Positions 20,655 to 32,489 of a DNA stretch of 64,000 nt are shown here, piece by piece (within the stretch, counting starts at the first letter, position 1; every line of letters begins with the position of its first letter). This stretch comes from Acheta domesticus (Eukaryota; Arthropoda; Insecta; Orthoptera; Gryllidae), in the NCBI GenBank assembly GCA_031308135.1, contig JAHLJT010000631.1, forward strand, positions 143,448,734 through 143,512,733. The letters are read 5' to 3'. The notes beneath the pieces are model-generated. The model saw only the letters and a program-made list of their open reading frames with translations. It had not been told where the DNA came from and made no database searches. The position numbers and the translations under genes are program-made.

Positions 20655-23228
20655 GGATCCCCCCCGATTAGATGGTAAAAAGTTCCCCTCAACCAAATTA
20701 CATATGAATGGTTACACTATACTTCTAACATAAAAATAATATTTTTGAAAGGTTTCTTAGCCTCCGTCCTACCACCCACACCCCTATACAGCCAAAAACG
20801 TGTTTTTTTAATTTTAATTTTTTCGACAACTTAACACTATTTTATCAGACTGAAAAAAATATGATAAATAAGAACACAACTTGGACTATCAGAAAAATAT
20901 TTTTCAATATTTTCTCAGGCCCAAATTCGAACACAAAAAAAATATTTTCGAAAAAAAATATCAAGAAATATTTTATTGTGTCTTAGAAGCCTGGAACAGG
21001 CTCGAAAAAAATGCCAAAGGTTCCTCTTTACACACAAATTGTTGTGTATTTTTTTCAGATTTTTCCGATTACTGGGCTGCAGTTAAAAAAATAAAAACCA
21101 TTTTCCCGCCTTTAAAGCACCTGGACTTTCAATATACTTTGAAACTGACTGCAACGGTTCTCTGCATTTATTTTAGTGTTTATTATACATTTGTATACAT
21201 TGCTGTATCACCCAATAAAGTTTTGATTTTGGAATATACTTACGAAGTATCATTTTAAAGCTTTCTAATCATTTGTATGAGAATATCATACGCTAAGGAA
21301 AGATAATAGTGTTTGGCAGTTTATTAAATAATAATTCCGTCATATTTGAGGGATAATTGGGGGACATGTGGAAAAATGAAGGGGAAGAGGTTAAACCCAG
21401 ATTTACAAGAACTGTTTTACTTGTCTTAGAACACAGACACTGGCACGAAAATAATCTTCAAACTTCATCTCAGAATGCTTGTGAATTTTTTTCATATTCT
21501 TTTAATAGCTGGGTCATAGTTTTTAAAAAAAAACTAAGACATTTGTAGTCAACCACTTGGCAGTTCGGCAGTTGCCGCGTCCTAAGCACGTGCGACCTTG
21601 CTTGAGGAGGAAGGCCACAGAATAGCAGCTAAAACGTTGACAACTGAGCTCAGAACGCGGCGCCTCCCGGACAGATAAATAGTAACGCATTGGTTGCGGA
21701 AGCCTGTGGTTTCACGTCTGTAGATGTTTCAGACTAGAGAAAAAGTTGTCTTTTCCTTTACCTAAGTATTTGTTCTTGTATACGTATAAATATGGAGACA
21801 CTCGTACAATCTGTACACGTGCGAAAACTCTGCACTTTGTAAATAATAATTGTACGAAAATTGAAAATTGATTTAATGTAGCACCCAACTGCAAACGCTC
21901 ATACCCCGAAAAGTAGTTTACGGCATTATAGACCCGGTACTGTGCGAGAGAATTCATTCCAATATTGCTGAGCGTTGAGATAAAAATTCGCAGAAAATAA
22001 AATAGTCCCGTTAATTTTATCGTGAAAGATAATTTCAGTATTTTCCTTCAATTTAATTTTACATTGATATTGGCTTCTCTTTTCTGTCCATCTGTGCTAC
22101 GGAAAAGGCGCACCCAAAAGAACTAATATGGAAAATTGTAAAATGGGATGATCATGAAAGTGGTATTTTGAAAAATTCATCCCAACAACATAATCGGGGC
22201 CTAATATATTCCCCTTCACTTCCCCACTGTCCCCCATCTATCCTGCACACGAAATGTCTTTTATCATTTCCCCATTTGTCATCTACCTGTCACCCAAAAC
22301 ATGTGCGTTAGAATTTACTTGTTCTCAAAAGAAAAAAGGCGTGTCCCCATGAGACAAGCAAACCTGGTTTAAAAGGCCTAGGAAGCATGGCTTCCGAGTT
22401 ATTTACCATTATAATGTGTGTTGCAATAATCTTTTTTTTGCATGTCATAATCTGCAAACTTCTATTTTTTCTTCTAAAATCTGTTTGATGTAGGATGGGG
22501 TGTAATTCTTTATCCACCAGTATCACACTTACAGGTTTTGTGTCGATTGTTTCTTATAAATTGCCAAAACTATCGTCTTTCCGTAGCATACGATTACTTA
22601 TGCAAACGATTAGAAAGCTTTAAAAATGATACTTCGTAAGTATATTCCAAAATCAAAACTTTATTGGGTGATACAGCAATGTATACAAATGTATAATAAA
22701 CACTAAAATAAATGCAGAGAACCGTTGCAGTCAGTTTCAAAGTATATTGAAAGTCCAGGTGCTTTAAAGGCGGGAAAATGGTTTTTATTTTTTTAACTGC
22801 AGCCCAGTGATCGGAAAAATCTGAAAAAAATACACAACAATTTGTATGTAAAGAGGAACCTTTGACATGTTTTTTCGAGCCTGTTCCAGGCTTCTAAGAC
22901 ACAATAAAAATATTTCTTGATATTTTTTTCGAAAATATTTTTTTTTGTGTTCGAATTTGGGCCTGAGAAAATATTGAAAAATGTTTTTCTAATAGTCCAA
23001 GTTGTGTTCTTATTTATCATATTTTTTTCAGTCTGATAAAATAGTGTTAAGTTGTCGAAAAAAATTGAAATTAAAATAACACGTTTTTGGCTGTATAGGG
23101 GTGTGGGTGGTAGGACGGAGGCTAAGAAACCTTTCAAAAATATTATTTTTATGCTAGAATTATAGTGTAAACCACTCATATGTAATTTGGTTGAGGGGAA
23201 CTTTTTACCATCTTATCGGGGGGGACCC
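20655..23228. mobile_element. DNA element with very long terminal inverted repeats
   Basis: The left arm 20655-21271 and right arm 22607-23228 are reverse complements over about 615 bp with few differences, by eye well above 90 percent. The outer ends are GGATCCCCCCCGATTAGATG and the complement of GGGTCCCCCCCGATAAGATG. Beyond 21271/22607 similarity continues more weakly to about 21335/22548. Each arm carries the same open frame reading outward to inward (20881-21258 on plus; 22793-23179 on minus, not fully open), with LEAWNRLEK in common. That sharing follows from the inverted repeat and does not prove a protein. The 1.3-kb centre has no recognised transposase. No target duplication was found. 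Confidence 0.8.
22300..22606. repeat. Dispersed repeat family B, copy 1
   Basis: This segment resembles 41950-42240 in the same orientation (AACCTGGTTTAAAAGGCCTA / AACCCGGTTTTAAGGGCCTA; GTAATTCTTTATCCACCAGT / GTAATTCTTTATCCAGCAGT). It sits at the inner edge of the right arm of the long-inverted-repeat element. Confidence 0.6.
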
Positions 23229-24639
23229 TTTGCGTGTCTCCTGAAATAAGGCATTGATAACTTTTGCAATGAAAACCACAAAATAGAGCTATGAATGTGT
23301 TAATGTGATCATATTGAAATCTCTACTGCGCCTCTAGTTATTTTCAAGTCTCTCAGTCATAGTATCTAGTTCCTAAAGCGAGTTGGAATAGTAGAATTCC
23401 GTACGGCCTACTTAAGTTTCCAGCATAAATCTTCATGAGCTGAAGAGGCAGCGTGCGCGCTTGGAGATCCTATGATTTAAGAGTGGAGTCTGTAAAAAAT
23501 CATTACTCTAATTAAAGTTCATTAATCGATTTGAAAAGGTGATTAGGCCGGATTTGTCGGAAGCTTTCCTCTACAAATTTAGAACCATTAATTGTTTCCG
23601 AAAGCAATCTAAACGAATACGTGTGAACTCTCAATTTCAAATGTCCACTCTATCCTCCGGATTCCTTTGATTTCCTTTCTGTTTTCTGATTCCATTTCCT
23701 CGATGCTCACTTACAAAATTAGTAAAATATGTGTCAAATAGTTATTAACATATTACTTCAATTTAATATTGCGTATTAGCGATTGTTAAATTAATTTTAA
23801 TTTTTGAAAGTTACATTTCAGTATATACGTTTGCTAATTAACAATGATAATATAAATAGTTCGTGGAAATTTCAGATAAATTCTGAATCACTAAGCGCCG
23901 GGAGAATTTATCTGGAAGTTTAGAACAATAAGGTATGGTGTAAAGCAACTTAAGATAGACCAGTAGAGAGAAGTAAGGAAAAACAGATAAAAATGTGATA
24001 ATTTATTCAGATATACCGCTTTGATTGGGGCACAGAAGATGTTCTGCGGTGTTCATTTCATGAGGTGACACAGGTCACCAAAATCCAACTTTTCCAAGAT
24101 TTCCCATTTCGAAAAGTTTTCAAATTATCAGTTATTTGACTTGCCTGTATTCTTCTCAGGCACTATTCTTCACTTTCCAACACGTATTCGGGCCACAGTC
24201 CCTCTTCCGGCACATGATAATAGATATTGCCTCACCGTGAAGAAGTGAATTTCTCTCTCGTCCTGCATTCATTATCGACCCAGTGGTTGTCATTTCGTCG
24301 AGATTTCCAAGGCCTTGAGGCACAGCTGAAGAGTAAAACCCTTTTGAGGAAAAGAGAGGAGTCTCCAGAGGCAGTCTTCAGGAGCTCACAATAAATAACC
24401 CAAGGGGCTGAGCAGCTAATGCGAGGGAGTAGGCCCCGTAACTCAACGCTCGAACTCCTTTCCTCTTTGGAAATCAACGGATCCTGTGTTCCAGATGAAC
24501 TGTTTTCTTCAAACCGGTTTTGTTATGATCTGTCTATTAGTGACCATAATAAATCGGGTTACTTCGACTACCAAGTTTTAACTCTAAGTAGCCCATTAGT
24601 TGAAGCAAAAGAGAAATGTTGATACACAAAGAATTACAT
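23229..24639. other. Intron, nothing recognised
   Basis: AT-rich; frames at 24232-24622 on both strands lack motifs. Confidence 0.4.
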
Positions 24640-24785
24640 TCCAGTTCCAATAATTTAATAGACAATCAACAGTTTATTTAAAATAATTACAAAATATTGA
24701 TAAATGTTTGCTTATGGTACATGATACACAACGTTTCGAAGACTTTTGCGTCTTCTTCTTCAAGTATATTTTAAAAATTGAAACT
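24640..24785 (-). mobile_element. Possible retroelement 3' end with GAAACGTTG hairpin
   Basis: On the minus strand CTTGAAGAAGAAGACGC, AAAAGTCTTCGAAACGTTG forms a small hairpin (AAGAC/GTCTT) followed by CGAAACGTTG and, downstream, AATAAA. A near-identical layout occurs at 53510-53575. Such tails are seen at the 3' ends of some Penelope-like and other retroelements. No coding region precedes it. Confidence 0.35.
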
Positions 24786-25294
24786 ATAAAAGAAGAGATA
24801 TATACAAATTAAAATATATACAATTTAGTTTATTTACAAATATATACAAATCCTACTCATTCCTGCCGTCTGCTCAATACAACCATGAATCGGCCGTCGT
24901 TATACTCACTACACATGACGAATGTACGACTTTCTCAGGAACAATAGCTAAAACCAAGATGTTTTAAATTTCTTGCACATGAATGAGTCTAAACTTCTTC
25001 TATTGTGCACTAACCTAATTTCTCATAAATTTAATTTGTTCCTATTATCGCTCATAATATTGTAACTTATCATTGAATAATTGTCTATAGTTTATAATCT
25101 ATGATTATATAATTTTTATAGAGAATTCATTCCTTTGATGGCTTGTTACCTTTTAATTCATATATGATTCGTTGTCTGCTGACAAGTTTGTTTGCTTAAA
25201 AACGTAAGAAACTCCTTGAAAGTATGTATTACTATTTTGATCAATATTTTCTTTGTTGTAAACTAAATCGTATATATTTTAATTTATACCTAGA
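24786..25294. other. AT-rich intron, nothing recognised
   Basis: No gene or repeat assigned. Confidence 0.4.
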
Positions 25295-25482
25295 TCGGAG
25301 ATTCCACAGAAAACTACGGATCAGAGAAGTCAGCCGCTAGAATCGTCTTCCATACAGCGGCTGAATTCGACCTAGCGTGTGTCGAAAATCCGCCACCATC
25401 TTGACTCGAAGCATCTGCTCTCCCGGCCACAGTCGCTGCGGAGACAGCGGTAATGCTCTAAGCTACACCCCGGTCACTTCTC
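25295..25482 (-). mobile_element. tRNA-derived SINE, family S1 copy 4
   Basis: This is the cleanest S1 copy. From 25482 the minus strand reads GTGACCGGGGTGTAGCTTAG, AGCATTACCGC (A-box region), then GCTTCGAGTC (B-box region), GGTCGAATTCAGCCGC and GATTCTAGCGGCTGACTTCT. It serves as the reference for aligning copies at 9396, 19428 and 19722. Confidence 0.75.
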
Positions 25483-25744
25483 TAGGCGCGGTTGAACGAT
25501 TGAGAATAGGGTTACGTAAAGCCATTAGGTTTAAGGCAGTAGGTATTGATATATGATACGAACCTTACATGGTGTTTTGAGATTTTGAAAGTATAATTGC
25601 GCTGAAGAAGCGTTCATGAAGGTGAAATATTTAACCGAGACCTTGGCCAGTAGATGATCATTTACTGAATGACCCAACTCAAGAATCACATCCGATTTGT
25701 AATATATAATGAGGTGAAATAAGAAAATCGGGTAACTCCTTTGC

Positions 25745-26180
25745 ACTCCCCTTGTCGGTCTTGCTCTGCCCAGAGGTGTGAGGTGTAAAGCGTGCGCTGA
25801 CAGCCGCTTGTCCCAACGCGGGCACCTGCTGTCGGGCCAGCGGGCCCGTGCGTTCCCCGGGGACGTTGCGCCACCTGGCCTGGCCCGGCGCCCGCTGCCC
25901 TCTCCCTTCTGAGACTTCGCGTAAAGTCTGTCGAAAGCAGTAAGCGCCCGTTTCCCACGTCCTCCCCTAAAAACACTCGAGCAGCGAGCGCCGCAGCGAG
26001 CGCCGCGCCGGAAGCCCATTCATCCTGCGCCGCCCGCTGCGCTTTCGCTTTCAGCGCGACTAACACCTCCCCGACACACGCGAGTACTCGGTAGCTTTGG
26101 TTTGACCCTTCCGCTGCTACTGACTGACGGTCACGCGTCGTGCGTCATGTCTCTCGCCGAGGCCCCGATTGGGAGCTGAG
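25745..26180. other. GC-rich island 8
   Basis: About 430 bp, CpG-rich. The 126- and 162-codon minus-strand frames across it are Ala/Arg-rich and have no domain. Confidence 0.5.
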
Positions 26181-26627
26181 CTCGCTCGCACATAGATACA
26201 GCGCAAGATAATTCAGGTATCTGTAGGTCCTACCGATAGTCGCGTCTCCACAAGGGAACACGTCCAGAGGCTCCCGGGACATCGCGGTTCCGCGAACAGT
26301 GTCGTGCAGTGGCTCCCAGCGTCATCCTGAATGAGCATTATAACACGTCCAGAGACAACCACGCATGGAAATAGTTTGCGTATCATTACGTCTAGAGCAG
26401 TCAAAGGATTAATTTATTTTTTAGTCTGGAAACTTTCACTAAAATTCCATGCAGATATTACCCCATAGTTTGAATGATACTTAAGATTGACGGTATTAAT
26501 GAATATATGAATGTGATGATACAAGTTTTGAGATAATTAATAATTGTGGGGAGAATAGTATTATTTGGTTGTGGATCAAGTAATTCTAGACGTGCGCCCT
26601 CTTGAATTATGATAAAAATAGTATCTG

Positions 26628-26629
<2 letters not shown>
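26181..26629. other. Intron, nothing recognised
   Basis: A repeated word ACACGTCCAGAG occurs at about 26260 and 26344. No gene is seen. Confidence 0.35.

Positions 26630-26630
<1 letters not shown>

Positions 26631-26711
<81 letters not shown>
26631..26711. repeat. (CT)n(AT)n microsatellite
   Basis: About 16 CT units followed by about 24 AT units. Confidence 0.95.
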
Positions 26712-26719
<8 letters not shown>

Positions 26720-26720
<1 letters not shown>

Positions 26721-26844
26721 CCAGGGGAAAATATTACCTGCTATACCTGCATCGAAAGGAATAAGACAAGGAAATTCATTAAGCCCATTGTTATTCAATA
26801 TAATAATGAACAGTATTATAAAAGATCTAAAAACAAATGAATAA
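26720..26844 (+). mobile_element. LINE reverse transcriptase fragment
   Basis: From 26728 a plus frame runs to the stop at 26842-26844 and contains KGIRQGNSLSPLLFNIIMN, the RT motif (RQGDSLSPLLFN type) of jockey/RTE/R1-like LINEs. It is a different lineage from the restriction-endonuclease LINE at 1-3606, which has FQGDSLSPLLF. Only about 40 residues survive, directly next to a microsatellite. Confidence 0.75.
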
Positions 26845-27471
26845 AGTATAATATTATATTAATATTAGTATTAAAGTAAACTGTAATATAAAGTATTTGA
26901 GTAAACTACTCGTGTGCGTGCGTGGAGAAAATATAGTTCCGTGTCTCACGGTTAGACCACTTCCCGTGCACCAATCGAGACATACGAGGTACCAATCGAC
27001 ACGATTCGGTCTCCTGAAGGGGAACTGATAATTTGTTTTCGGGTTCGGCCGGAAGATTAAAATAAATGTCCAAAAACGTGTTTTTGCGTGTTTTGGTGCT
27101 GCTATATTCGTGAGTATGCCGGGAATTAAACTATTGTCACATAAATAGATCTATGTAGGTGGCACTGATTAAACTCCAGTATCCAAAGGCATTTTTTTCG
27201 CTCAATATTCCATTATTTTCTTTCACAACGTTGTCGACACTGATGTTGACATATTTACGTGAACAATTGAAGTTAACTTGAACAAGTGACACACGAGGAA
27301 TATTTCAATTTAAATTATATCTATAGGCCTAATACCGTATTAAAAAAAAATATTTGCAAAATCTACGAACAGTCTTGGAACGAACTACGAACAGCCTTGG
27401 AACGTATTAAATTTGAAGAATTTCAAGTGAATACGGAGAAAACAAACACGACAGGAACAAGTCTTAGAGTT
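26845..27471. other. Intron, nothing recognised
   Basis: No gene or repeat family identified. Confidence 0.35.
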
Positions 27472-27520
27472 TTAAGAAGATGAAGAAGAAGAAGAACAAG
27501 AAGAAGAAGAAGAAGAAGAT
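27472..27520. repeat. (GAA)n-rich microsatellite
   Basis: Interrupted GAA/AAG units. Confidence 0.9.
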
Positions 27521-29214
27521 ACTTTTTCCTTTTGCCAAATAGTTTTATTCTCGGCATCTTTAAACTTTTGAAATCAGAAACAGACATCAAAAACGCAACC
27601 AATAACAAAAACAAACATGACAAAGCAACAAGGACACATCACACTCTAGGAAAGTAACCAAACAGTGAAATGACTTAGTTTCGCAGCTTTTCGTCAGTCA
27701 AATGTTATTCGAAGCGTCTGTTTACATGACTACCAACCATTGAAACCAAATTATCAAAGTAAGTTAATTGTCATGGAGAATAAATAAGGAAAGAATTAGG
27801 AATAATAGGTTAGGAGAATTTTGACAGTCGAAGGATGCGTGGCAGCTTCTTCTATGTATACAACCGCACTCATTAATTGTAATAAATTGCATTATAACCT
27901 GCACAAAATATATATTGGCATCATCTAAAAACTCAAAATTCGCACAAAAACCAGAAAATCGAATTTTTGAACCCAGAACTCGGACAGGTTCCCGTTGTCA
28001 AAGTATACTTTTGAATCCAGGAATCCTTATGACATAACCTGATTTTCTTTAATCCATCGCATGCATTTTGTTATCTTCAACATATCAATAAAAAATTGTC
28101 TTGGTCTTCTTTTCTGCAAGAAGTACGCACGTGCAGATACGCGAGTCTACTCCTTGAAGCTATTCATAACATTCTTCTTCTTTTTTGGGTGGGGATTTTG
28201 GTATTGCCATTTTTTCTTATGTATTCCGACATCTCTTTTGCCAGTCGATAGAGGACAGGGGAATTCTATTTTCGTCTATTCTTCATATGTGTTGTCTCGA
28301 CGAATCACTGTAATTCTCTAGTTCTTCTTTGATGCTACAAATATCCAGATTTTTCAGGATGGCCCAAAAAGAAGGCATCGATTTACCTTCCGTAGTATCA
28401 ATGGTGGGAGTGAAATGACGGGGTGGGAGCCTGTTATTTTGTAGCTTAGAGCGTTCAGTTTCAGTAGCAATGGCGCATTAAACCGTTCACCATCACGTTT
28501 TTGGTGTTGAAGATTTCTTCAAAAGTAATAACTCTATGATCGCAGTTCAACAGCTTTTCCGTACACCAATGCACACACATCACACTCAATGATCTAAAAG
28601 ATTTCAATAAGTGAAGAATGCAATACGTAGCTACTGTTTCACATGTCACATCACGAAAGCAATGGCGAACGTCGAAGAAAGACGTTTAATGTGTATTCAC
28701 GAAGAAGATCGCCATCTGTCTGATATCTTTAAAACGTGAAAAACGTGACAATATATAAATTGGATACATTACCAATTGTAGTGATGTGAGCACATTTCCT
28801 TATGTGATCAGAAAAATCCTAGTACACTAGTTTGAAATCCATGGGTGCTTTTTGCGCCACCCTGTATTATCATATTTAGTACAACCTTTAATTTTTCTAA
28901 AGAATTTCATTTCAGAAGCTTGGAGTTTGCGTTTGTCTCTCTTTCTCTTTACGTATCCACGATTCTCAGCACTACAAATGAACAGAGACAGCCATTGTCT
29001 TGTAAAATTGGATTTTTGTGTCTTATCTCGATTTAATGTGGATGGTTATATTTTCCTGGTCTGCGAATGCTATTAGGTGCACTAATACTTAAATCACTTT
29101 CTTTGTTGCTCCTCTGTGAACAGAGTTACCTCTGCTCAGATCGGTATTGAGTTGACCGGTCGTAAGCTCGTCTGCAAGAGAACATTTTATTTTCCCAGAA
29201 ACATACGTGTATAC
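27521..29214. other. Intron, unassigned
   Basis: Short frames occur at 28061-28321 (plus) and 28461-28649 (minus) without recognised motifs. TGCTTTTTGCGCCACCCTGT at about 28849-28868 resembles one end of a DNA transposon, but no partner end was found. Confidence 0.35.
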
Positions 29215-29317
29215 TGATAAAGGGAAAGTTATGTAATGCTACGGAAAATAGATTTCCTGATTTTAACAGGAATACACATTTTTGGGCCCCCTGATACCCA
29301 AAAAGATTTTTTTAACG

Positions 29318-29428
29318 TCCGTTCGTCCGTCCGTCCGTCCTTCTGTCCGTCCATCTGTCCGTCTGTCCATCTATCCCTCTATCCGTCTGTCCGTCATTCT
29401 GTCCGTCCGTTCTTTTGTCTGTCCGTCA
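29318..29428. repeat. (CCGT)n-like microsatellite
   Basis: Runs of CCGTCCGT with CTGT and CTAT variants. Translations rich in SVRPS are an artefact of the repeat. Confidence 0.9.
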
Positions 29429-30471
29429 GTCTGTGAACACCACTACTGCCTAAACCATAAATTCGATTTCTTCCAAAATAGATATTCCGGGTCGATCTAG
29501 TTCCACTCGAGGCGCCGTGATTACGAAAAACGTTCTTCAAAATTTGGGGATACTTTACATAAAGCAATATTTTCCCTCGCATTTTCTCCCCACATTTTCA
29601 AAATTTTCGCAAAAATGACTCCAATCTTTTTCTTTAAATATATTATAAGAATAGAGTAAAATACACTTATAAAGGTGGCCCAGGTAAGATATTCACTGTT
29701 AATTCTGAATTTTCGAAATATGCAAAATTTTGATTATTATGCCTCTTCCTGCAACCAAAAATTTGAAGATAGAAATTTTTCCTTCAAATACAATTTGTTC
29801 TCCATAGTGAATTATTTCATTACGATCATGTAATTTTTTTTGAAAATTTTAGTAGTTTTCTCGCAATATTGCGCGCAGTATTTGCAATTTAAAAAAATTA
29901 AAAAACAAAATTTTCTCAAAAACGTCTCCAATTTTTTTCTTTAAACTTTTGGTAGGGATCGTGCCAAGTGTACTGTATGATGTCATAAACATCAGTTTGC
30001 TCTCTTTTGTTTTTCAAAAAGTAGAAAAATGTAATTTTGTCTACTTGCCTCTCACATTATTAATATTTACATTAACGGCGAATGTTTCATATTATTATAT
30101 AATGAGGACATTATTATATAATGGGGCTTTAAATAATGTCATATAATGTTTCTCGAAAACTCAATATTTTTCTGCAAAAACTAGCTCAAAATTTCCCGTT
30201 TTCAGAAATGCTGAAACGCCATTTCTCATAAATGGCTCCAAATGTTTTCTTCAAACTTTTCGAACAGATAGTGCTAATTGTACTCTTTAATACAACGTAC
30301 AGCTCATTTTGCGGTATTTTTTTGTTATTCCCCAAATTACACAAATGGAATGTTTTAATATCTCTCTCTCACTTATAAGCATATTTCCAGTTATTTGTAA
30401 ACACTATTGTATTTGCAAGTGTATGTGCTTCAAATGTCTTTAAATTATGTTTTTCGAAAACTCAAAAATGT

Positions 30472-31558
30472 TCTTTGACTATTCCACTCGTGAAATTAAA
30501 ACGAATAGTGATTAACTATACATATAATATGCCCCAATCAGGACGGTATGTGGCAAGAACTTTATCACTTTCCGATGTTTCTTACCTCTGATACCTACAG
30601 GCCAATCATAAGCTCCGGCTCACGTATCTGAGGAGTCGGTATGTATCCACTGCTGTATCCAATTTACCACGTCTGTATAATATAACCTTTTTTATTTTAA
30701 CATCGCTTTGAATTATTTTCAATAGTAATAACATGGCGAGATTCGGTGACGCGTCTGACTACAAAATTAATTAAATAACTCGTAAATCTCCAGAAAACTC
30801 GGAGAAGAATATAAAGTATAATTGATATGACTATTTAGATGCGTTTTTTTAACAAATCCTTCAAAAACCTTGTTTTAAACTCAAATTCGTCATGTTTCTG
30901 TGAAATTACTTTCTTTAGAGATGTCATTTATAAAGGTTGGTTGCGTGTGACAGCCGCAAAATGTATGTGTACTACTGCAATAATACAAGTGACGATGTTA
31001 CAACATTATCATTGAACCGCTACCTGAAAATCAATGCGCAACACCATTCGGTAATCATAAATAAATTAAGACAAACAGCAATCACATTCATCATCAAACA
31101 CATCTGTGAATCCAACACGATTGTGAACGAAAGTAAAGCATTTCAGAATCCAACACGATTGTGAACGAAAGTAAAGCATTTCCTTCGACATTTAATTTTA
31201 AAATCTGCGTTTTAGTACATGTATTTTCAACTGAAAGAATATATTTGTCACTTTAAATGTTAATGTTTGTTTCATCAAAAGTTTGTAACTTTATAGCAAA
31301 ATGAACATACATTTCGTGTGAGCGTCTGAATATTCATGTGTTTATTTCGATTTTGATTACGTATCAACATGGTAGAACAAGCAAAATATGAAAGGTAATT
31401 GAAGAAAGTAAATTAATATAATATCAATATTTGGCACATTTTGGAACTCTGTTAGACGTAATTTCATTCGCGGAGTGGTCCTACTAAATATCACTCTTAC
31501 TTGGAAATTCTCAGATAAAATCCAAAGCACTCCTGATTTACCTATGAAATATGTTTCA
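30472..31558. other. Insertion within family A copy
   Basis: Family A sequence is absent here. About 30830-31000 aligns with 1870-2040 (GGTTGCGTGTGACAGCCGCA / GGTTGCGTGTGAGAGCCGCA). No terminal repeats were found. Confidence 0.5.
31108..31182. repeat. 38-bp tandem duplication
   Basis: Two essentially identical 38-bp units starting GAATCCAACACGATTGTGAA, at 31108 and 31146. Confidence 0.95.
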
Positions 31559-31840
31559 AATTTCAAAATTACAGTAGGGCTTAAACGCCATTACTTAAAA
31601 ACTGCTCAAGCTCCCGTGTAGGACGAGGTTTACTGTTCTTTAATATTCTTAATGAAATATTTCCGTTCTACTACTAGGAAACCGAAAAATTAAGAAAATG
31701 TCAAGAAATGTTCTTTGGGTGGCGATAGATGAAAGCTGGCAAGAGTATGTGTCAAGTCCGAATAGCTAGCCGAGACCAAAGGAAATAGAAAATTAAAACG
31801 GGAAAGTCTGTGCCATTCTGTAGCACCACTGCACCACTAG

Positions 31841-32489
31841 TTACTTTTTTAGGACAGTTAAATCCACATAGACTTCTACCTGCCTCATCTAAATAACCAC
31901 TGAGGACCACTCACTGAGGACCTTCCTGTAGTCTCTGTGGTAGACAATTATTACCTTAGTAATACAATTAAAACTTCTCATAAGATGAGAAAAATTCAAG
32001 TTAGGGCTACTTCGAAACTTCAACACATCGGACTCAGAGGAAATACTCCAGTCGTTTTGTATTATAAATAAATGAAAGGACAACTAATACTTTACGGCTA
32101 CGGACAACTAATACGACTGAAATTACTCGTGTGGTTAAATTTCTCTTTCCCAATTGTAGGTTTGTAGCAAAGGTAAGTAGAGAGTTTAGAAGGAAGGATT
32201 TTCACAAAGGAGCTTGTTCTCATGCATTAATAAAACGACTGTAATAAATTGAGTAATTAATTTTTATGGGTTTATGAGGCATATTTTAATTGTGAGTTAC
32301 ATTGTTCTTCTATTACACGAAAGCATTAATTGTGCGCAGAGATTAATTGGCTCATAAACACAAATTTTATTTCATGAGCTTTATTTTATATCACGTCGTC
32401 TATTAAAATTATTATTCTTATAGCTTTATTAATTAGGTTTGTATACTAAAAGATTTTAACGATGGAATCAACGATTCTGAGTTCGATTT
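31841..32489. other. AT-rich intron, nothing recognised
   Basis: No gene or repeat assigned. Confidence 0.4.

Larger units (their letters stand above)
29215..31840 (-). repeat. Family A dispersed repeat, interrupted copy
   Basis: Family A is a non-coding repeat of about 2.6 kb defined here by comparison of at least seven copies. In this minus-oriented copy the 3' end (AAAGTTATGTAATGC) is at 29215, the internal (CCGT)n run at 29318-29428, and the 5' end (complement of GTGCTACAGAATGGCACAGA) at about 31830. The alignment breaks at about 30472 and resumes at about 31558, so about 1.1 kb is inserted. The inserted block includes 30830-31000, related to 1870-2040. Confidence 0.7.

Noticed and set aside
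20881..21258. 125-codon frame as a protein gene
   Set aside because: It lies in a terminal inverted repeat and is mirrored in the other arm; Lys/Phe/Tyr-rich composition follows AT content and no motif is recognised.
28840..28875. Transposon end TGCTTTTTGCGCCACCCTGT
   Set aside because: Looks like one end of a DNA transposon, but no inverted partner or duplication was found nearby.
29236..29500. Frames encoding SVRPSVRPS-type repeats
   Set aside because: Translation of a CCGT microsatellite inside a non-coding family A copy.
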